DNA of 64,000 bases, taken from assembly GCA_017534885.1 (NCBI GenBank), contig JAFXVR010000027.1, positions 1 through 64,000 of the forward strand. Reading direction: 5' to 3'. Shown one piece after another: positions 17,479 through 27,069 of the stretch. Source of the stretch: Clostridia bacterium (GTDB lineage Bacteria > Bacillota > Clostridia > Christensenellales > Aristaeellaceae). The notes beneath the pieces are model-generated. The model ran no database searches. It worked only from the letters and a program-made list of their open reading frames with translations, and was not told where the DNA came from. Position 1 is the stretch's first letter; each line of letters starts with the position of its first letter. The translations under genes were made by a program, and so were the position numbers.

Positions 17479-18621
17479 ATGAAGAAGCTTCTGTCTCTTG
17501 TGCTGGCCGCCATGCTGGTTCTATGCTGCATCCCGGCTCTGGCCGACGTGGCCGCCGACGTGGAAGCCGGCCAGGCCATGACCCATGACGAGCTGGTGGA
17601 AAAGGCGCTGGCCGAATCCGGCACCTTTGTGGTCTACGGCAACACCAGCCGCATCGCCACCGCCGCCGAGGCCTTTGCCGCCCTGTACGGCATCCCCACC
17701 GAGGCCAACAACCTGAAGGATCAGGAGATCTACACCAAGCTGCGCAATGAGACCGGCGCCGGCGCGGCCAGCATGGTCATGATCCAGGACGGCGCGCAGC
17801 TGACCGACGCCATCGACGAGGGTCTGGTCATCAACTTTGTGCCCGCTTCCGTCAAGGACAAGCTGGACGAGAAGGATCAGCAGCCCGCCCTGGTGCACCA
17901 GTACATCAACAAGCTCTTCATCTACAACAACCTGGGCGACGACGTGCCCGCCATCAGGAATGTGTGGGAGCTGACCGACCCGGCCATGAAGGACCGCGTG
18001 ATCTTCAAGAACCCCGAGAGCGAGAAGGTCAACATGAACTTCCTGGTGATGTGCACCAAGCCCGAGTGGTCCGACAAGCTGGCCGCCGCCTATGAAGCAT
18101 GGAAGGGCGAGCCCATCGACCTGGGCGAGTACCAGAACGCCGGCTACAAGTGGATCGCCGAGTTCCTGGACAACGTGACCTTCGGCAAGTCCGACACCAC
18201 CATCGCCGAGGAAGTCAGCCAGGAGACCGCCGCGGGCAAGATCGGCCTCTTCGTGCTGAGCAAGCTGCGCTCCTCCTCCGTGCTGACCGACAACCTGACC
18301 GTGGCCCAGTATGACGCCACCGCCGAAGGCTATGAGGTCAATCCCTTCTCCGGCTTCATGTATCCCATGTACACCATGGTCAACACCAAGGCCTCCCGCC
18401 CCTACACCGGCATGCTCTTCATCGAGTATCTGATGTCGCAGGAAGGCTTCCAGCCCTGGGGCAAGTCCATCGGCGCCTACTCCCCCAACGCGGAAATCGC
18501 CGTCAACGAGGGCGACCTGACCATCGATGTGTGGAAGGCCACCACCGTGATGGAGGATGCCGACTACATCCTGGAGAACTTCGAGGTCGAGGACTTCATC
18601 CTGCTACACTGCCAGAAGTAA
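17479..18621 (+). CDS. Extracellular solute-binding protein of an Fbp/AfuA-like ABC importer
   Basis: 380 residues with an N-terminal signal peptide (about 1-23; cleavage after ALA is most likely, although a CC pair at 15-16 could allow lipid attachment). The mature part has the two-lobe fold of ferric-iron, thiamine and phosphonate binding proteins (FVVYGNTSRIATAAEAF near the N-terminus, WGKSIGAYSPNAE near the C-terminus). I cannot assign the ligand from sequence. The fused permease and ATPase genes follow on the same strand, with a hairpin between. Confidence 0.82.
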   Translation: MKKLLSLVLAAMLVLCCIPALADVAADVEAGQAMTHDELVEKALAESGTFVVYGNTSRIATAAEAFAALYGIPTEANNLKDQEIYTKLRNETGAGAASMVMIQDGAQLTDAIDEGLVINFVPASVKDKLDEKDQQPALVHQYINKLFIYNNLGDDVPAIRNVWELTDPAMKDRVIFKNPESEKVNMNFLVMCTKPEWSDKLAAAYEAWKGEPIDLGEYQNAGYKWIAEFLDNVTFGKSDTTIAEEVSQETAAGKIGLFVLSKLRSSSVLTDNLTVAQYDATAEGYEVNPFSGFMYPMYTMVNTKASRPYTGMLFIEYLMSQEGFQPWGKSIGAYSPNAEIAVNEGDLTIDVWKATTVMEDADYILENFEVEDFILLHCQK

Positions 18622-18661
18622 CTGGCCGGCTGCGCGTTTTCGAGCCGGCGGGACGGTGGAT

Positions 18662-18684
18662 AGCCGGGCCTGCCGGCTTTCTCG
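18662..18684 (+). terminator. Intercistronic hairpin between binding-protein and permease genes
   Basis: AGCCGG (18662-18667) pairs with CCGGCT (18673-18678) around a GCCTG loop, followed by a pyrimidine-rich stretch (TTTCTCGTTT from about 18676). It is a weak terminator or 3'-end stabiliser that would favour more binding protein than permease. Confidence 0.5.
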
Positions 18685-18732
18685 TTTACTCACAGGAGAG
18701 CGAATGCCCGCTCAAAGTAAGGTGGGATCTGA

Positions 18733-20559
18733 ATGCAACAAGTCCGGACAGGCAATCTGACCATGAACCGACTGAGAGGCCGGGTGAAGGCCTGGTTATC
18801 AAAGCCGGCCAATATCATCCTGCTGGTTTTTCTGGTGACCCTGACGGCGCTCACCCTCTATCCCCTGCTTTCGATGCTGGTGGAGACGGTGACCATCCAC
18901 ACGGGCCGGGAGGCGCGCGCGTCCAAGCTGGCGGCGGGCACCCTGTCGCTCTACCACTTTGAGCGGCTCTTTGCCACCTCCGAGAACCAGTACAGCTGGA
19001 TCCAGTTCTACGAGCCCTTCCTCAACACGCTGCTGGTGTCCCTGTCCTCCTCGGTCATCGCCATTCTCTTCGGCGGCGTGGTGGCCTTCCTGGTGACCCG
19101 CACCAACCTGAAGTACAAGAAGTTCGTCTCCGCGGTGTTCACCTTCCCCTACATCATGCCCGCCTGGACGCTGGCCCTGTTCTGGGAGACCTTCTTCAAG
19201 AACGTCAACATCGGCCTGAAAACGTCCAACGGCATCATGGCCTCGGTGTTCGGGGTGTACGCGCCGGAGTGGTTCGTGTACGGCGCCTTCCCCATCGCCC
19301 TGGTGCTGGGCCTGCACTACGCGCCCTTCGCCTACATCCTCATCGGCGGCATCCTGCGCAACATGGACGCCAACCTGGAGGAGGCCGCCACCATCCTCAA
19401 GACCAGCCGGCCCCGCATCATCTGGAAGATCACCCTGCCCATCGTAAAGCCGGCCATGCTCTCCACCTTCCTGCTGGTCTTCGCCTCCTCCATGAGCGCA
19501 TACTCCGTGCCCGTCTTCCTCGGGTCGCCGGTGCGGTACTACGTGCTTTCCACCAAGATGAAGTCGCTGATGGATTCCTACCCGGGCCAGGCCTATATCA
19601 TCGTGGGCGTGATGATCCTCTTCGGCGTGGGCATCCTCCTGCTCAACCAGAAGGTGACCAACAGCCGCAAGCAGTTCACCACGGTCACAGGCAAGTCCGG
19701 ACAGATCAGCAAGATCAACCTGGGCAAGGCGAACCGCCCCGTGGCCATCCTCCTGGTCATCATCCTACTGATGGTGGCGGTGGTGCCGCTGGTGACCTTC
19801 GCCCTGGAGTCCGTCATCATCAAGGCGGGCGACTACAGCCTCAGCAACATGACACTGGATTTCTGGATCGGCACCGCGCTGGACAAGCGCCTAGATCAGG
19901 GCGATTCCACCGGCATCCTGCTCAATCCCAAGGTCTGGAACGCTTTGATCTTCAGCCTGAGCCTGGCGGTGACCTGCGCCATCGTGGCCGGCACCTGCGG
20001 CATCCTGGTGGGCTACGGCGTGGCCAAACGCCGGGGCAGCCGCCTGGCCTCCTGGGTCAACAGCCTGTCCTTCTTCCCCTATCTGATGCCTGCCCTGGCC
20101 TTCGGCGCCATCTACCTGGCCATGTCCTCCCAGATCCCCTGGCTGCGCGGCTTCCTGCTGCTGGCTCTGGTGGGCTCGGTCAAGTACCTGCCCTTCGCCT
20201 CCCGTTCGGGCGTCAACGCGATGCTCCAGCTCTCGGGTGAAATCGAGGAGGCGGCGGTCATCACGGGCGTGCCCTGGTGGAAGCGCATGGTGCGGGTCAT
20301 CTTCCCCATCCAGAAGTCCAGCTTCCTCTCGGGCTACCTCCTGCCCATGGTCTCCTGCATGCGGGAGCTGAGCCTCTTCGTGCTGCTGGTGCCCACCAGC
20401 AATACCATCCTCACCACCATGCTGATGCAGTACTCCGAAAAGGGCTGGGCCCAGTTCGGCAACGCCATCAACCTGCTGATCATCATTGTGGTGCTGCTGG
20501 TCAACTTCACCGTCAACAAACTCACCGGCGCGTCGATCGATAAGGGAGTGGGTGGCTGA
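18733..20559 (+). CDS. Fused two-domain ABC permease (FbpB/AfuB type)
   Basis: 608 residues built from two binding-protein-dependent permease domains, each with about six transmembrane helices. The EAA loop of the first half is near EEAATILKTSRPRIIWKIT (about 216-234) and of the second near EEAAVITGVPWWKRMVRVI (about 500-518). This double-permease layout is typical of ferric-ion and related importers. The start at 18733 is preferred because AAGGTGGG lies 6 nt upstream; a second ATG at 18763 is possible. It ends 1 bp before the ATPase start. Confidence 0.88.
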   Translation: MQQVRTGNLTMNRLRGRVKAWLSKPANIILLVFLVTLTALTLYPLLSMLVETVTIHTGREARASKLAAGTLSLYHFERLFATSENQYSWIQFYEPFLNTLLVSLSSSVIAILFGGVVAFLVTRTNLKYKKFVSAVFTFPYIMPAWTLALFWETFFKNVNIGLKTSNGIMASVFGVYAPEWFVYGAFPIALVLGLHYAPFAYILIGGILRNMDANLEEAATILKTSRPRIIWKITLPIVKPAMLSTFLLVFASSMSAYSVPVFLGSPVRYYVLSTKMKSLMDSYPGQAYIIVGVMILFGVGILLLNQKVTNSRKQFTTVTGKSGQISKINLGKANRPVAILLVIILLMVAVVPLVTFALESVIIKAGDYSLSNMTLDFWIGTALDKRLDQGDSTGILLNPKVWNALIFSLSLAVTCAIVAGTCGILVGYGVAKRRGSRLASWVNSLSFFPYLMPALAFGAIYLAMSSQIPWLRGFLLLALVGSVKYLPFASRSGVNAMLQLSGEIEEAAVITGVPWWKRMVRVIFPIQKSSFLSGYLLPMVSCMRELSLFVLLVPTSNTILTTMLMQYSEKGWAQFGNAINLLIIIVVLLVNFTVNKLTGASIDKGVGG

Positions 20560-20560
20560 G

Positions 20561-21664
<1,104 letters not shown>

Positions 21665-21764
21665 CGCTTTCCGGGGGCGGCGGGCTGCACTGCCGTCCCT
21701 CTTTTCCGGCGCGGCCGATGCCGGCCTGACGATGTGTTGTTTCGCAAAATCCCTTCTTCCGCGC

Positions 21765-21793
21765 TTGACGAAAGCGGGCAAAGGGGCTACAAT
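21765..21793 (+). promoter_or_regulatory. Promoter of the unknown gene at 21828
   Basis: TTGACG (21765-21770), 17 bp, TACAAT (21788-21793), about 35 nt before the ATG at 21828. It is near consensus and shows that this gene is a separate unit from the ABC importer. Confidence 0.75.
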
Positions 21794-21827
21794 AGGAAGG
21801 CAGGATACCGGAAGGGAGCTGAGGAGC

Positions 21828-22352
21828 ATGCAGGGAACGTCAGGGAGCAGGGCTGTCTTCTGCTACGCGTTCTCCGTGCTGGCCCAGGGGCCCCAGCAGG
21901 GCAGCGGTTTCGTAGTGAACCTCTATGAGGATGACACGCTGCAGTATACCGAATACGCGCCCGGCCACAGACAGACGCGCCAGGAGCTTTTTGTGCTGCC
22001 GCCGGGCACCCGGATGCGCATCACCGACCTGATCGGCAGCGCCGGACTGTGGCTGCAGGCCGTCCCCGCCAAAATGGGCACGGGCGAGCTCCCGGTGACA
22101 GAATCCCGCTTCGGCTTTTCCGGCCACCCCATCCGCATCGTGCAGGATCTGCCAAGGCTCACCGCCTGGCCCTTCCGCAGCCAGGCCGGCCGCAACGCGC
22201 GCTTTCTGTACGGGCTGCTGGAGGATCTGGCCTCCATCCTGTATACCTACGGTTTCGTTCTGCAGCCGGACAGCTTCACCTGGGCGCAGCAGATTCAGCC
22301 CGCGCGCAGCGGCGGCACCAAAAAGCACACCCGGATCAGGGCCATCGGCTGA
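21828..22352 (+). CDS. Conserved-looking cytoplasmic protein, function unknown
   Basis: 174 residues from the ATG that follows GAGCTGAGGAG and sits just after a good promoter; a longer reading from 21732 would start before the promoter and is rejected. There is no signal peptide or membrane segment. The sequence is mixed alpha/beta with a basic C-terminal tail (TKKHTRIRAIG). I recognise no family. A terminator-like hairpin follows at 22366, so it appears to be monocistronic. Confidence 0.6.
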   Translation: MQGTSGSRAVFCYAFSVLAQGPQQGSGFVVNLYEDDTLQYTEYAPGHRQTRQELFVLPPGTRMRITDLIGSAGLWLQAVPAKMGTGELPVTESRFGFSGHPIRIVQDLPRLTAWPFRSQAGRNARFLYGLLEDLASILYTYGFVLQPDSFTWAQQIQPARSGGTKKHTRIRAIG

Positions 22353-22365
22353 AACAGCCTTCATT

Positions 22366-22408
22366 GAAGGGAAATCCTTTCGCGTGAGAGGGTTTCCCTT
22401 CCTCTTCT
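22366..22408 (+). terminator. Hairpin after the unknown gene
   Basis: GAAGGGAAA (22366-22374) pairs with TTTCCCTTC (22393-22401), with further inner pairing, followed by a CTCTTCT pyrimidine run. It lies between the unknown gene and phosphoglucomutase. Just past it the 10-mer TTCTGAAGAC is repeated at 22405 and 22421. Confidence 0.6.
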
Positions 22409-22444
22409 GAAGACGAGGCGTTCTGAAGACAAGGAGGTTCCTAC

Positions 22445-24103
22445 ATGGCAAGACAGGATTACGAGAAATGGCTGAACCACCCCGGCATGCCCGAGGAACT
22501 GCTGACTGAGCTCCACTCCATGGACGCGGATCAGGCCAACGACAGCTTCTACCGCGACCTGGCCTTCGGCACCGGCGGCCTGCGGGGCGTCCTGGGCGCG
22601 GGCACCAACCGCATGAACCTGTACACCGTGGCCAAGGCCACCCGGGGTCTGGGTCATTACCTGCTGGAAACCTTTGACAAACCCTCCGTGGCGGTGAGCT
22701 ATGACAGCCGCATCCACAGCCAGGATTTCGCCGAGCTGACCGCGGCCACCCTGGGCGAGATGGGCATCCGGGTGCATCTCTACCGCCAGCTGATGCCCAC
22801 CCCCATGCTGTCCTACGCGGTGCGCCACCTGTCCTGCCAGGCGGGCGTCATGGTCACGGCCAGCCACAACCCGGCCAAGTTCAACGGCTATAAGGTCTAC
22901 GGCGCGGACGGCTGCCAGATCACCCTCGAAGCGGCGGAGCGCATCACCGGCTATATCGCGAAGGAAGAAACCCTGACGGCGCGCCTGGCGGACTTTGACG
23001 CCCAGCTGAAGGCCGGCACGGTCTCCTACATCAGCGAGGAGACCATCGAGAGCTATTACCAGCGCATCGCCACCCTGCAGGTGCAGCCCTCGCAGCAGCC
23101 CCTGCACGTGGTCTATTCCCCGCTGAACGGCACGGGCAATGTGCCGGTGCGGGAGATGCTGCGCCGCCTGGGCCAGGTGCGGGTGGACGTGGTGCCCGAG
23201 CAGGAGAAGCCCGACGGGCGCTTCCCCACCGCCCCCTACCCGAACCCGGAGATCCGGGAAGCCATGCAGCTGGCCATCCGCCAGACCATCGAGAGCGGCG
23301 CGGACATCTGCGTCGCCACCGACCCGGACTGCGACCGCATCGGCGCGGGCGTCCGTGTGGGCAATGAGGTGACGCTGATTTCCGGCAACGACATGGGCGT
23401 GCTGCTGCTGGATTACATCTGCTCCCACCGGGACGCCTCCGGGGACACCCTGCCCCCCGTGGCCGTCAAGACCATCGTGACCACCGAAATGGCCGTGCCC
23501 GTGGCGAAGAAGTACGACGTCGAGCTGCGCAATGTGCTGACGGGCTTCAAGTTCATCGGCGAGCAGATCGGCCTGCTGGAAAAAGCCGGGCAGGAGAAGC
23601 GCTACATCTTCGGCTTTGAGGAGAGCTACGGCTACCTGTCCTCCACCTTCGTCCGGGACAAGGACGCCGTCAACGCCGCGGTGCTGGTGTGCGAGATGGC
23701 CGCCAACCTGAAGGCGGAGGGGCTGACGCTGCTGGACAAGCTGGCCCTTCTCCGGGAGGAGTTCGGCTTCTACGCCCAGAGGCTGCTGACCTTCGCCTAC
23801 GAGGGCGAGAGCGGCGCCAACCGCATGGCGGACATCATGGCCGGCCTGCGCAGGCCCCTGGCGGAAAGCCCCGAAGCCCTGCTGCAGACCGCCGCCCGCA
23901 TCGATTACCTCCACGACGACACCGGCCTGCCCGCCAGCGATGTGCTTTCCTTCGCCCTGGCGGACGGGCGGAAGATCATCGTCCGGCCCAGCGGCACCGA
24001 GCCCAAGCTCAAGGCTTACCTCTTCGCCAGCGGCGCGGATCAGGCCAAGGCCGAAGCCGCCCTGGACGAGCTGGAAGCCCTGGTGAACCGCTGCTGCAGC
24101 TGA
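22445..24103 (+). CDS. pgm: Phosphoglucomutase / phosphomannomutase (phospho-sugar mutase)
   Basis: 552 residues of the alpha-D-phosphohexomutase superfamily, interconverting sugar 1- and 6-phosphates. Domain 1 carries the phosphoserine loop TASHNPAKFNGYKVYG (Ser near 139), domain 2 the metal loop TDPDCDRIG (near 298), domain 3 the sugar loop FGFEESYGYL (near 391) and domain 4 the phosphate loop VRPSGTEPKLK (near 516). An early GTGGLRG motif is also present. Length fits the 550-580-residue Bacillota PgcA-like group. The start follows AAGGAGGTTCCTAC. Confidence 0.93.
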   Translation: MARQDYEKWLNHPGMPEELLTELHSMDADQANDSFYRDLAFGTGGLRGVLGAGTNRMNLYTVAKATRGLGHYLLETFDKPSVAVSYDSRIHSQDFAELTAATLGEMGIRVHLYRQLMPTPMLSYAVRHLSCQAGVMVTASHNPAKFNGYKVYGADGCQITLEAAERITGYIAKEETLTARLADFDAQLKAGTVSYISEETIESYYQRIATLQVQPSQQPLHVVYSPLNGTGNVPVREMLRRLGQVRVDVVPEQEKPDGRFPTAPYPNPEIREAMQLAIRQTIESGADICVATDPDCDRIGAGVRVGNEVTLISGNDMGVLLLDYICSHRDASGDTLPPVAVKTIVTTEMAVPVAKKYDVELRNVLTGFKFIGEQIGLLEKAGQEKRYIFGFEESYGYLSSTFVRDKDAVNAAVLVCEMAANLKAEGLTLLDKLALLREEFGFYAQRLLTFAYEGESGANRMADIMAGLRRPLAESPEALLQTAARIDYLHDDTGLPASDVLSFALADGRKIIVRPSGTEPKLKAYLFASGADQAKAEAALDELEALVNRCCS

Positions 24104-24122
24104 AAACACCTGTAACTCTGAC

Positions 24123-24163
24123 AAAGGAGATGGGGCGCTCCCCCTTTCTTCGGGAAGCGCCCC
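24123..24163 (+). promoter_or_regulatory. Shine-Dalgarno-like site followed by a stable hairpin ahead of the VanY-type gene
   Basis: AAAGGAG (24123-24129) is followed at once by GGGGCGCT (24132-24139) pairing with AGCGCCCC (24156-24163), with three more G-C pairs inside. The start codon of the next gene is at 24173 and has no ribosome site of its own. If folded, the hairpin would bring the site to within about 11 nt of the ATG. It could instead be the 3' hairpin of pgm. Confidence 0.45.
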
Positions 24164-24172
24164 GCTGAAATC

Positions 24173-24925
24173 ATGTCACTGCCACAGACCATCGCCAGCC
24201 TGCTGACCGCGGGCTCCCTGCTGCTGACCGGCGCCCTGGACGCCGCCGCCCCCCACAACAGCAATACGGAGCTGATGCTGGTCAACCGCGATTGGCGCAT
24301 TTCCTCTGAATTCTATCCTGAAGTCCGCCTGACCAATGTGCCCGGCCAGGTGCGCCAGCTCCAGGACGTGTCCGCCACCGCCATGGAGGCCCTGTTTGCC
24401 GCGGCCAAAGAGGAAGCCGGGGTTACGCTGATCTCCGTCAGCGGCTACCGCACCTACGCCAAGCAGCAGACCATCTACAGCAACAAGCTGAAGCGGGTAG
24501 GCGGCAGCGTGGAGCGGGCCGACCTGACCGTCGCCCGGCCCGGCGCCAGCGAGCACCAGACCGGCCTGGCCATGGACATCGGCCAGAGAAGTTCCAATTC
24601 CACCCACCTGTCCACCGCCTTCGGCAAGGCCAAGGGCGGCATCTGGGTGAAGGAGAACTGCTGGCGCTTCGGCTTCATCGTGCGCTACCCGGACGGCGAG
24701 GAAGCCCATCAAATCACCGGCTACACCTACGAGCCCTGGCACCTGCGCTACATCGGCCTCGAAGCCGCGAAGAAAATGCACGATTCCGGCGAAACCATCT
24801 TAGAGCGCTTTCTCCTCACCGAGCGCGCCGAGCGCCTGCTGTCCCTGGTCTCCGACGGCAGCGCCTCCCCCGTTGCCGCTGCGCCTGAGACAGTGGTCTT
24901 TGAGCTGCCGGGGGATATGAATTGA
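24173..24925 (+). CDS. M15-family D-alanyl-D-alanine carboxypeptidase (VanY-like)
   Basis: 250 residues. A weakly charged signal-like N-terminus (about 1-26) precedes a zinc-dependent M15B/VanY domain. Metal and catalytic motifs are SGYRTYAKQQ (near 88), SEHQTGLAMDI (His/Asp, near 125) and EPWHLRYIG (near 184). Such enzymes trim the terminal D-Ala from peptidoglycan stem peptides. The region after about 200 is a low-similarity tail. The start lacks a ribosome site in the usual place. The gene ends in a strong terminator. Confidence 0.85.
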   Translation: MSLPQTIASLLTAGSLLLTGALDAAAPHNSNTELMLVNRDWRISSEFYPEVRLTNVPGQVRQLQDVSATAMEALFAAAKEEAGVTLISVSGYRTYAKQQTIYSNKLKRVGGSVERADLTVARPGASEHQTGLAMDIGQRSSNSTHLSTAFGKAKGGIWVKENCWRFGFIVRYPDGEEAHQITGYTYEPWHLRYIGLEAAKKMHDSGETILERFLLTERAERLLSLVSDGSASPVAAAPETVVFELPGDMN

Positions 24926-24930
24926 AAACA

Positions 24931-24973
24931 GCCCTGCCGCCGGTTCTCCCGGATCTGCCGCGGCAGGGTTTTT
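24931..24973 (+). terminator. Intrinsic terminator after the VanY-type gene
   Basis: CCCTGCCGC (24932-24940) pairs with GCGGCAGGG (24960-24968), followed by TTTTT. It is a perfect 9-bp stem with a U-tract, ending just after the carboxypeptidase stop. Confidence 0.88.
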
Positions 24974-25012
24974 CTGATCCCTGCGCCGCCTGTAACAATC
25001 CCTCCCTCCACC

Positions 25013-25041
25013 TTGTTTTTCCGCCTCCAAAATGCTACAAT
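25013..25041 (+). promoter_or_regulatory. Promoter of the secreted SH3-type protein
   Basis: TTGTTT (25013-25018), 17 bp, TACAAT (25036-25041), about 35 nt before the ATG at 25077, which has GGGAGGT upstream. Confidence 0.7.
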
Positions 25042-25076
25042 CTTATCAGCAAATATCTTCTCGGGAGGTCAATGAC

Positions 25077-26246
25077 ATGAAGAAACTGCTTTGCGTCCTG
25101 CTGATGCTCTCCCTGGCGCTGCCGGCTGTAGCCGCGAGGCCCTCCGGCTCGGACATCGTGTCCTATGCGGTAACCCCCGTCAGCACCAGCGCCCAGAACT
25201 CCGGCAATGAGAACGTGGAGTTGAAGCTCCCCAGGATGCTGGATCAGGACATCGGCAGCCACCTCTGGTACACGGGCTGGCGCTCGGCCAAGACGGACAG
25301 CATTCCGGAATTCACTTTCAACTTCAACGGCGTCGACCTGAAAGCCGTGTGGATCCGCAACGGCCTGCTGACCTCCGTCACCGAATACTGGGGCAACGCC
25401 AGGCCGCGCTATGTCACCCTGCGGGTATACACCTACAGCGGCGGCTACACCGACTGGGCTTTCACCATGGAGGACCGCTATGACCTGGACTCCTGGACGG
25501 AGGACTGGCGCAGCGGCTACCAGCGCCTGCTCCTGGGCCAGACCGCACGCAACGTCCGCTGTGTGGAAATGTTCATCTCTGACTGGTACCACGGCACCGG
25601 CGGGGCTACCTACCACGTGTGCATCACCGATGTGCTCTTTGAGGGCGAGCCCTACGGCGGCAACAACTACAACAATAACAACAATAACAACAATAACTAC
25701 GGCTACAGTTACGACTACAATGATAACGGCTATGACGGCTACGGTTACGGCAGCAATGACAACACCTACTACGGCAGCAGCGACCGCCTGTCCGACGAGG
25801 ATACCGGCGTCTCCGCCACCGTCAACAGCTATCCCTCCGTGTTCAGCGGCCCTGGCACCAACTACCTGTCCCTGAGCAGCGCCGGGCTGACGCCTTCCAC
25901 CCAGGTCACCGCCGTCAGCTGCGCGCGGAGCGGCAACGAGTACTGGGTGCAGGTGAGCTACACCGTTTCCGGCTCGCCGCGCCGGGCCTATCTGCAGGAG
26001 CGGTATCTGAATGTGGACATCAATCAGCTGCCGGAGGAGGGCCGGGGCTCCCTCGCCTATATCTGCCAGAACGCCACGGGCTTCCAGGGGCCCAGCCGCT
26101 CCGCCCCGAACCTCACTACCCTGTCCCTGAACCAGTACGGGTACGTCATCATGGAGGGCAGCAGCTTCAGCCTCTTTGAATTCATCGACCGCAACGACAA
26201 GCTGCAGCGGGTCTGGGTGGAAAACCGGGCTGTCCGCCTGCAGTAA
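25077..26246 (+). CDS. Secreted protein with discoidin-like and SH3-like domains joined by an Asn/Tyr/Gly linker
   Basis: 389 residues. The ATG at MKKLLC is chosen because it follows GGGAGGT and the promoter. A signal peptide (about 1-20, cleavage near AVAA) is followed by a beta-sandwich region (about 35-195) that looks like a discoidin/NPCBM-type carbohydrate- or surface-binding domain. The linker (about 200-238) is rich in Asn, Tyr, Gly and Asp, with a run built from a repeated AAC-AAT-AAC unit. A bacterial SH3-like domain (about 245-310, YPSVFSGPGTNYLSL) and a second, weaker one follow. A cell-wall or surface role is likely; domain names are by eye. Confidence 0.65.
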   Translation: MKKLLCVLLMLSLALPAVAARPSGSDIVSYAVTPVSTSAQNSGNENVELKLPRMLDQDIGSHLWYTGWRSAKTDSIPEFTFNFNGVDLKAVWIRNGLLTSVTEYWGNARPRYVTLRVYTYSGGYTDWAFTMEDRYDLDSWTEDWRSGYQRLLLGQTARNVRCVEMFISDWYHGTGGATYHVCITDVLFEGEPYGGNNYNNNNNNNNNYGYSYDYNDNGYDGYGYGSNDNTYYGSSDRLSDEDTGVSATVNSYPSVFSGPGTNYLSLSSAGLTPSTQVTAVSCARSGNEYWVQVSYTVSGSPRRAYLQERYLNVDINQLPEEGRGSLAYICQNATGFQGPSRSAPNLTTLSLNQYGYVIMEGSSFSLFEFIDRNDKLQRVWVENRAVRLQ

Positions 26247-26257
26247 CACCTGAATCG

Positions 26258-26283
26258 GGAGAGGGAGCCCATCCTCCCTCTCC
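26258..26283 (+). terminator. Hairpin after the SH3-type protein gene
   Basis: A perfect 10-bp stem, GGAGAGGGAG with CTCCCTCTCC, around a CCCATC loop, 12 nt after the stop. There is no U-tract, so it may be a stabilising rather than a terminating hairpin. Confidence 0.5.
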
Positions 26284-26307
26284 TGAACGCCTGAACGGAG
26301 GCTGCGC

Positions 26308-27060
26308 ATGAAACTGATCTCCTGGAACGTCAACGGCCTGCGGGCTGTGATGCAGAAGGACTTTGAGGGCATCTTCGCCGGGCTGGACGCGGACGTGTTC
26401 TGCCTGCAGGAAACCAAGTGCCAGGAGGGGCAGGTGGAGCTGGCCTTTCCCGGCTATGAGAGCTACTGGAACTACGCCGAAAAGAAGGGTTATTCCGGCA
26501 CGGCCATCTTCACCCGGGTGAAGCCCCTGCAGGTGCGCTATGGCATCGGCCTGGAGGAGTTTGACCACGAGGGCCGGGTCATCGCCCTGGATCTGGGGGA
26601 TTTCTGGCTGTTGACCTGCTACACGCCCAATTCTCAGGATGAGCTGAAGCGCCTGTCCTGGCGGATGCAGTGGGAGGATGCCTTCCTGAGCTATCTCAAA
26701 GGCTTGGAGGAGGAAAAGCCCGTCGTTTTCTGCGGCGATCTGAACGTCGCCCATCAGGAGATCGACCTCAAGAATCCCTCCACCAACCGCCACAACGCGG
26801 GCTTCACCCAGGAGGAGCGGGACAAGTTCAGCGCCCTGCTCGCCGCGGGCTTTGTGGACACCTACCGCTGGTTCTACCCTGACCGGGAGGGCGTTTACTC
26901 CTGGTGGAGCTACCGCTTCCGCGCCAGGGAGAAGAACGCGGGCTGGCGCATCGACTATTTCGTGGTCTCCCAGGCGCTGACGCCCCGGCTGAAGAGCGCG
27001 GACATCCACACGGAGATCTACGGCTCCGACCACTGCCCGGTGGAGCTGGTGATCGAGTAG
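26308..27060 (+). CDS. xth: Exodeoxyribonuclease III (AP endonuclease)
   Basis: 250 residues, the normal length for ExoA/Xth. Motifs of the exonuclease-endonuclease-phosphatase fold are in order: ISWNVNGLR (3-11), LQETK metal Glu (about 33-37), YSGTAIFT, the catalytic GDLNVAH (about 146-152), and WRIDYFVVS and DHCPVELVI at the C-terminus. It acts in base-excision repair, cutting DNA at abasic sites. It begins about 60 bp after the previous gene and ends 9 bp before the dehydrogenase gene. Confidence 0.95.
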   Translation: MKLISWNVNGLRAVMQKDFEGIFAGLDADVFCLQETKCQEGQVELAFPGYESYWNYAEKKGYSGTAIFTRVKPLQVRYGIGLEEFDHEGRVIALDLGDFWLLTCYTPNSQDELKRLSWRMQWEDAFLSYLKGLEEEKPVVFCGDLNVAHQEIDLKNPSTNRHNAGFTQEERDKFSALLAAGFVDTYRWFYPDREGVYSWWSYRFRAREKNAGWRIDYFVVSQALTPRLKSADIHTEIYGSDHCPVELVIE

Positions 27061-27069
27061 GAGGCTGCC

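Noticed and set aside
24130..24168. A 12-codon leader peptide ahead of the VanY-type gene
   Set aside because: Its ATG directly abuts the AAAGGAG with no spacing and it spans the hairpin; initiation there is unlikely.
25671..25700. CRISPR-like or tandem repeat array
   Set aside because: It is a short in-frame Asn codon repeat inside a coding region, with no spacers.
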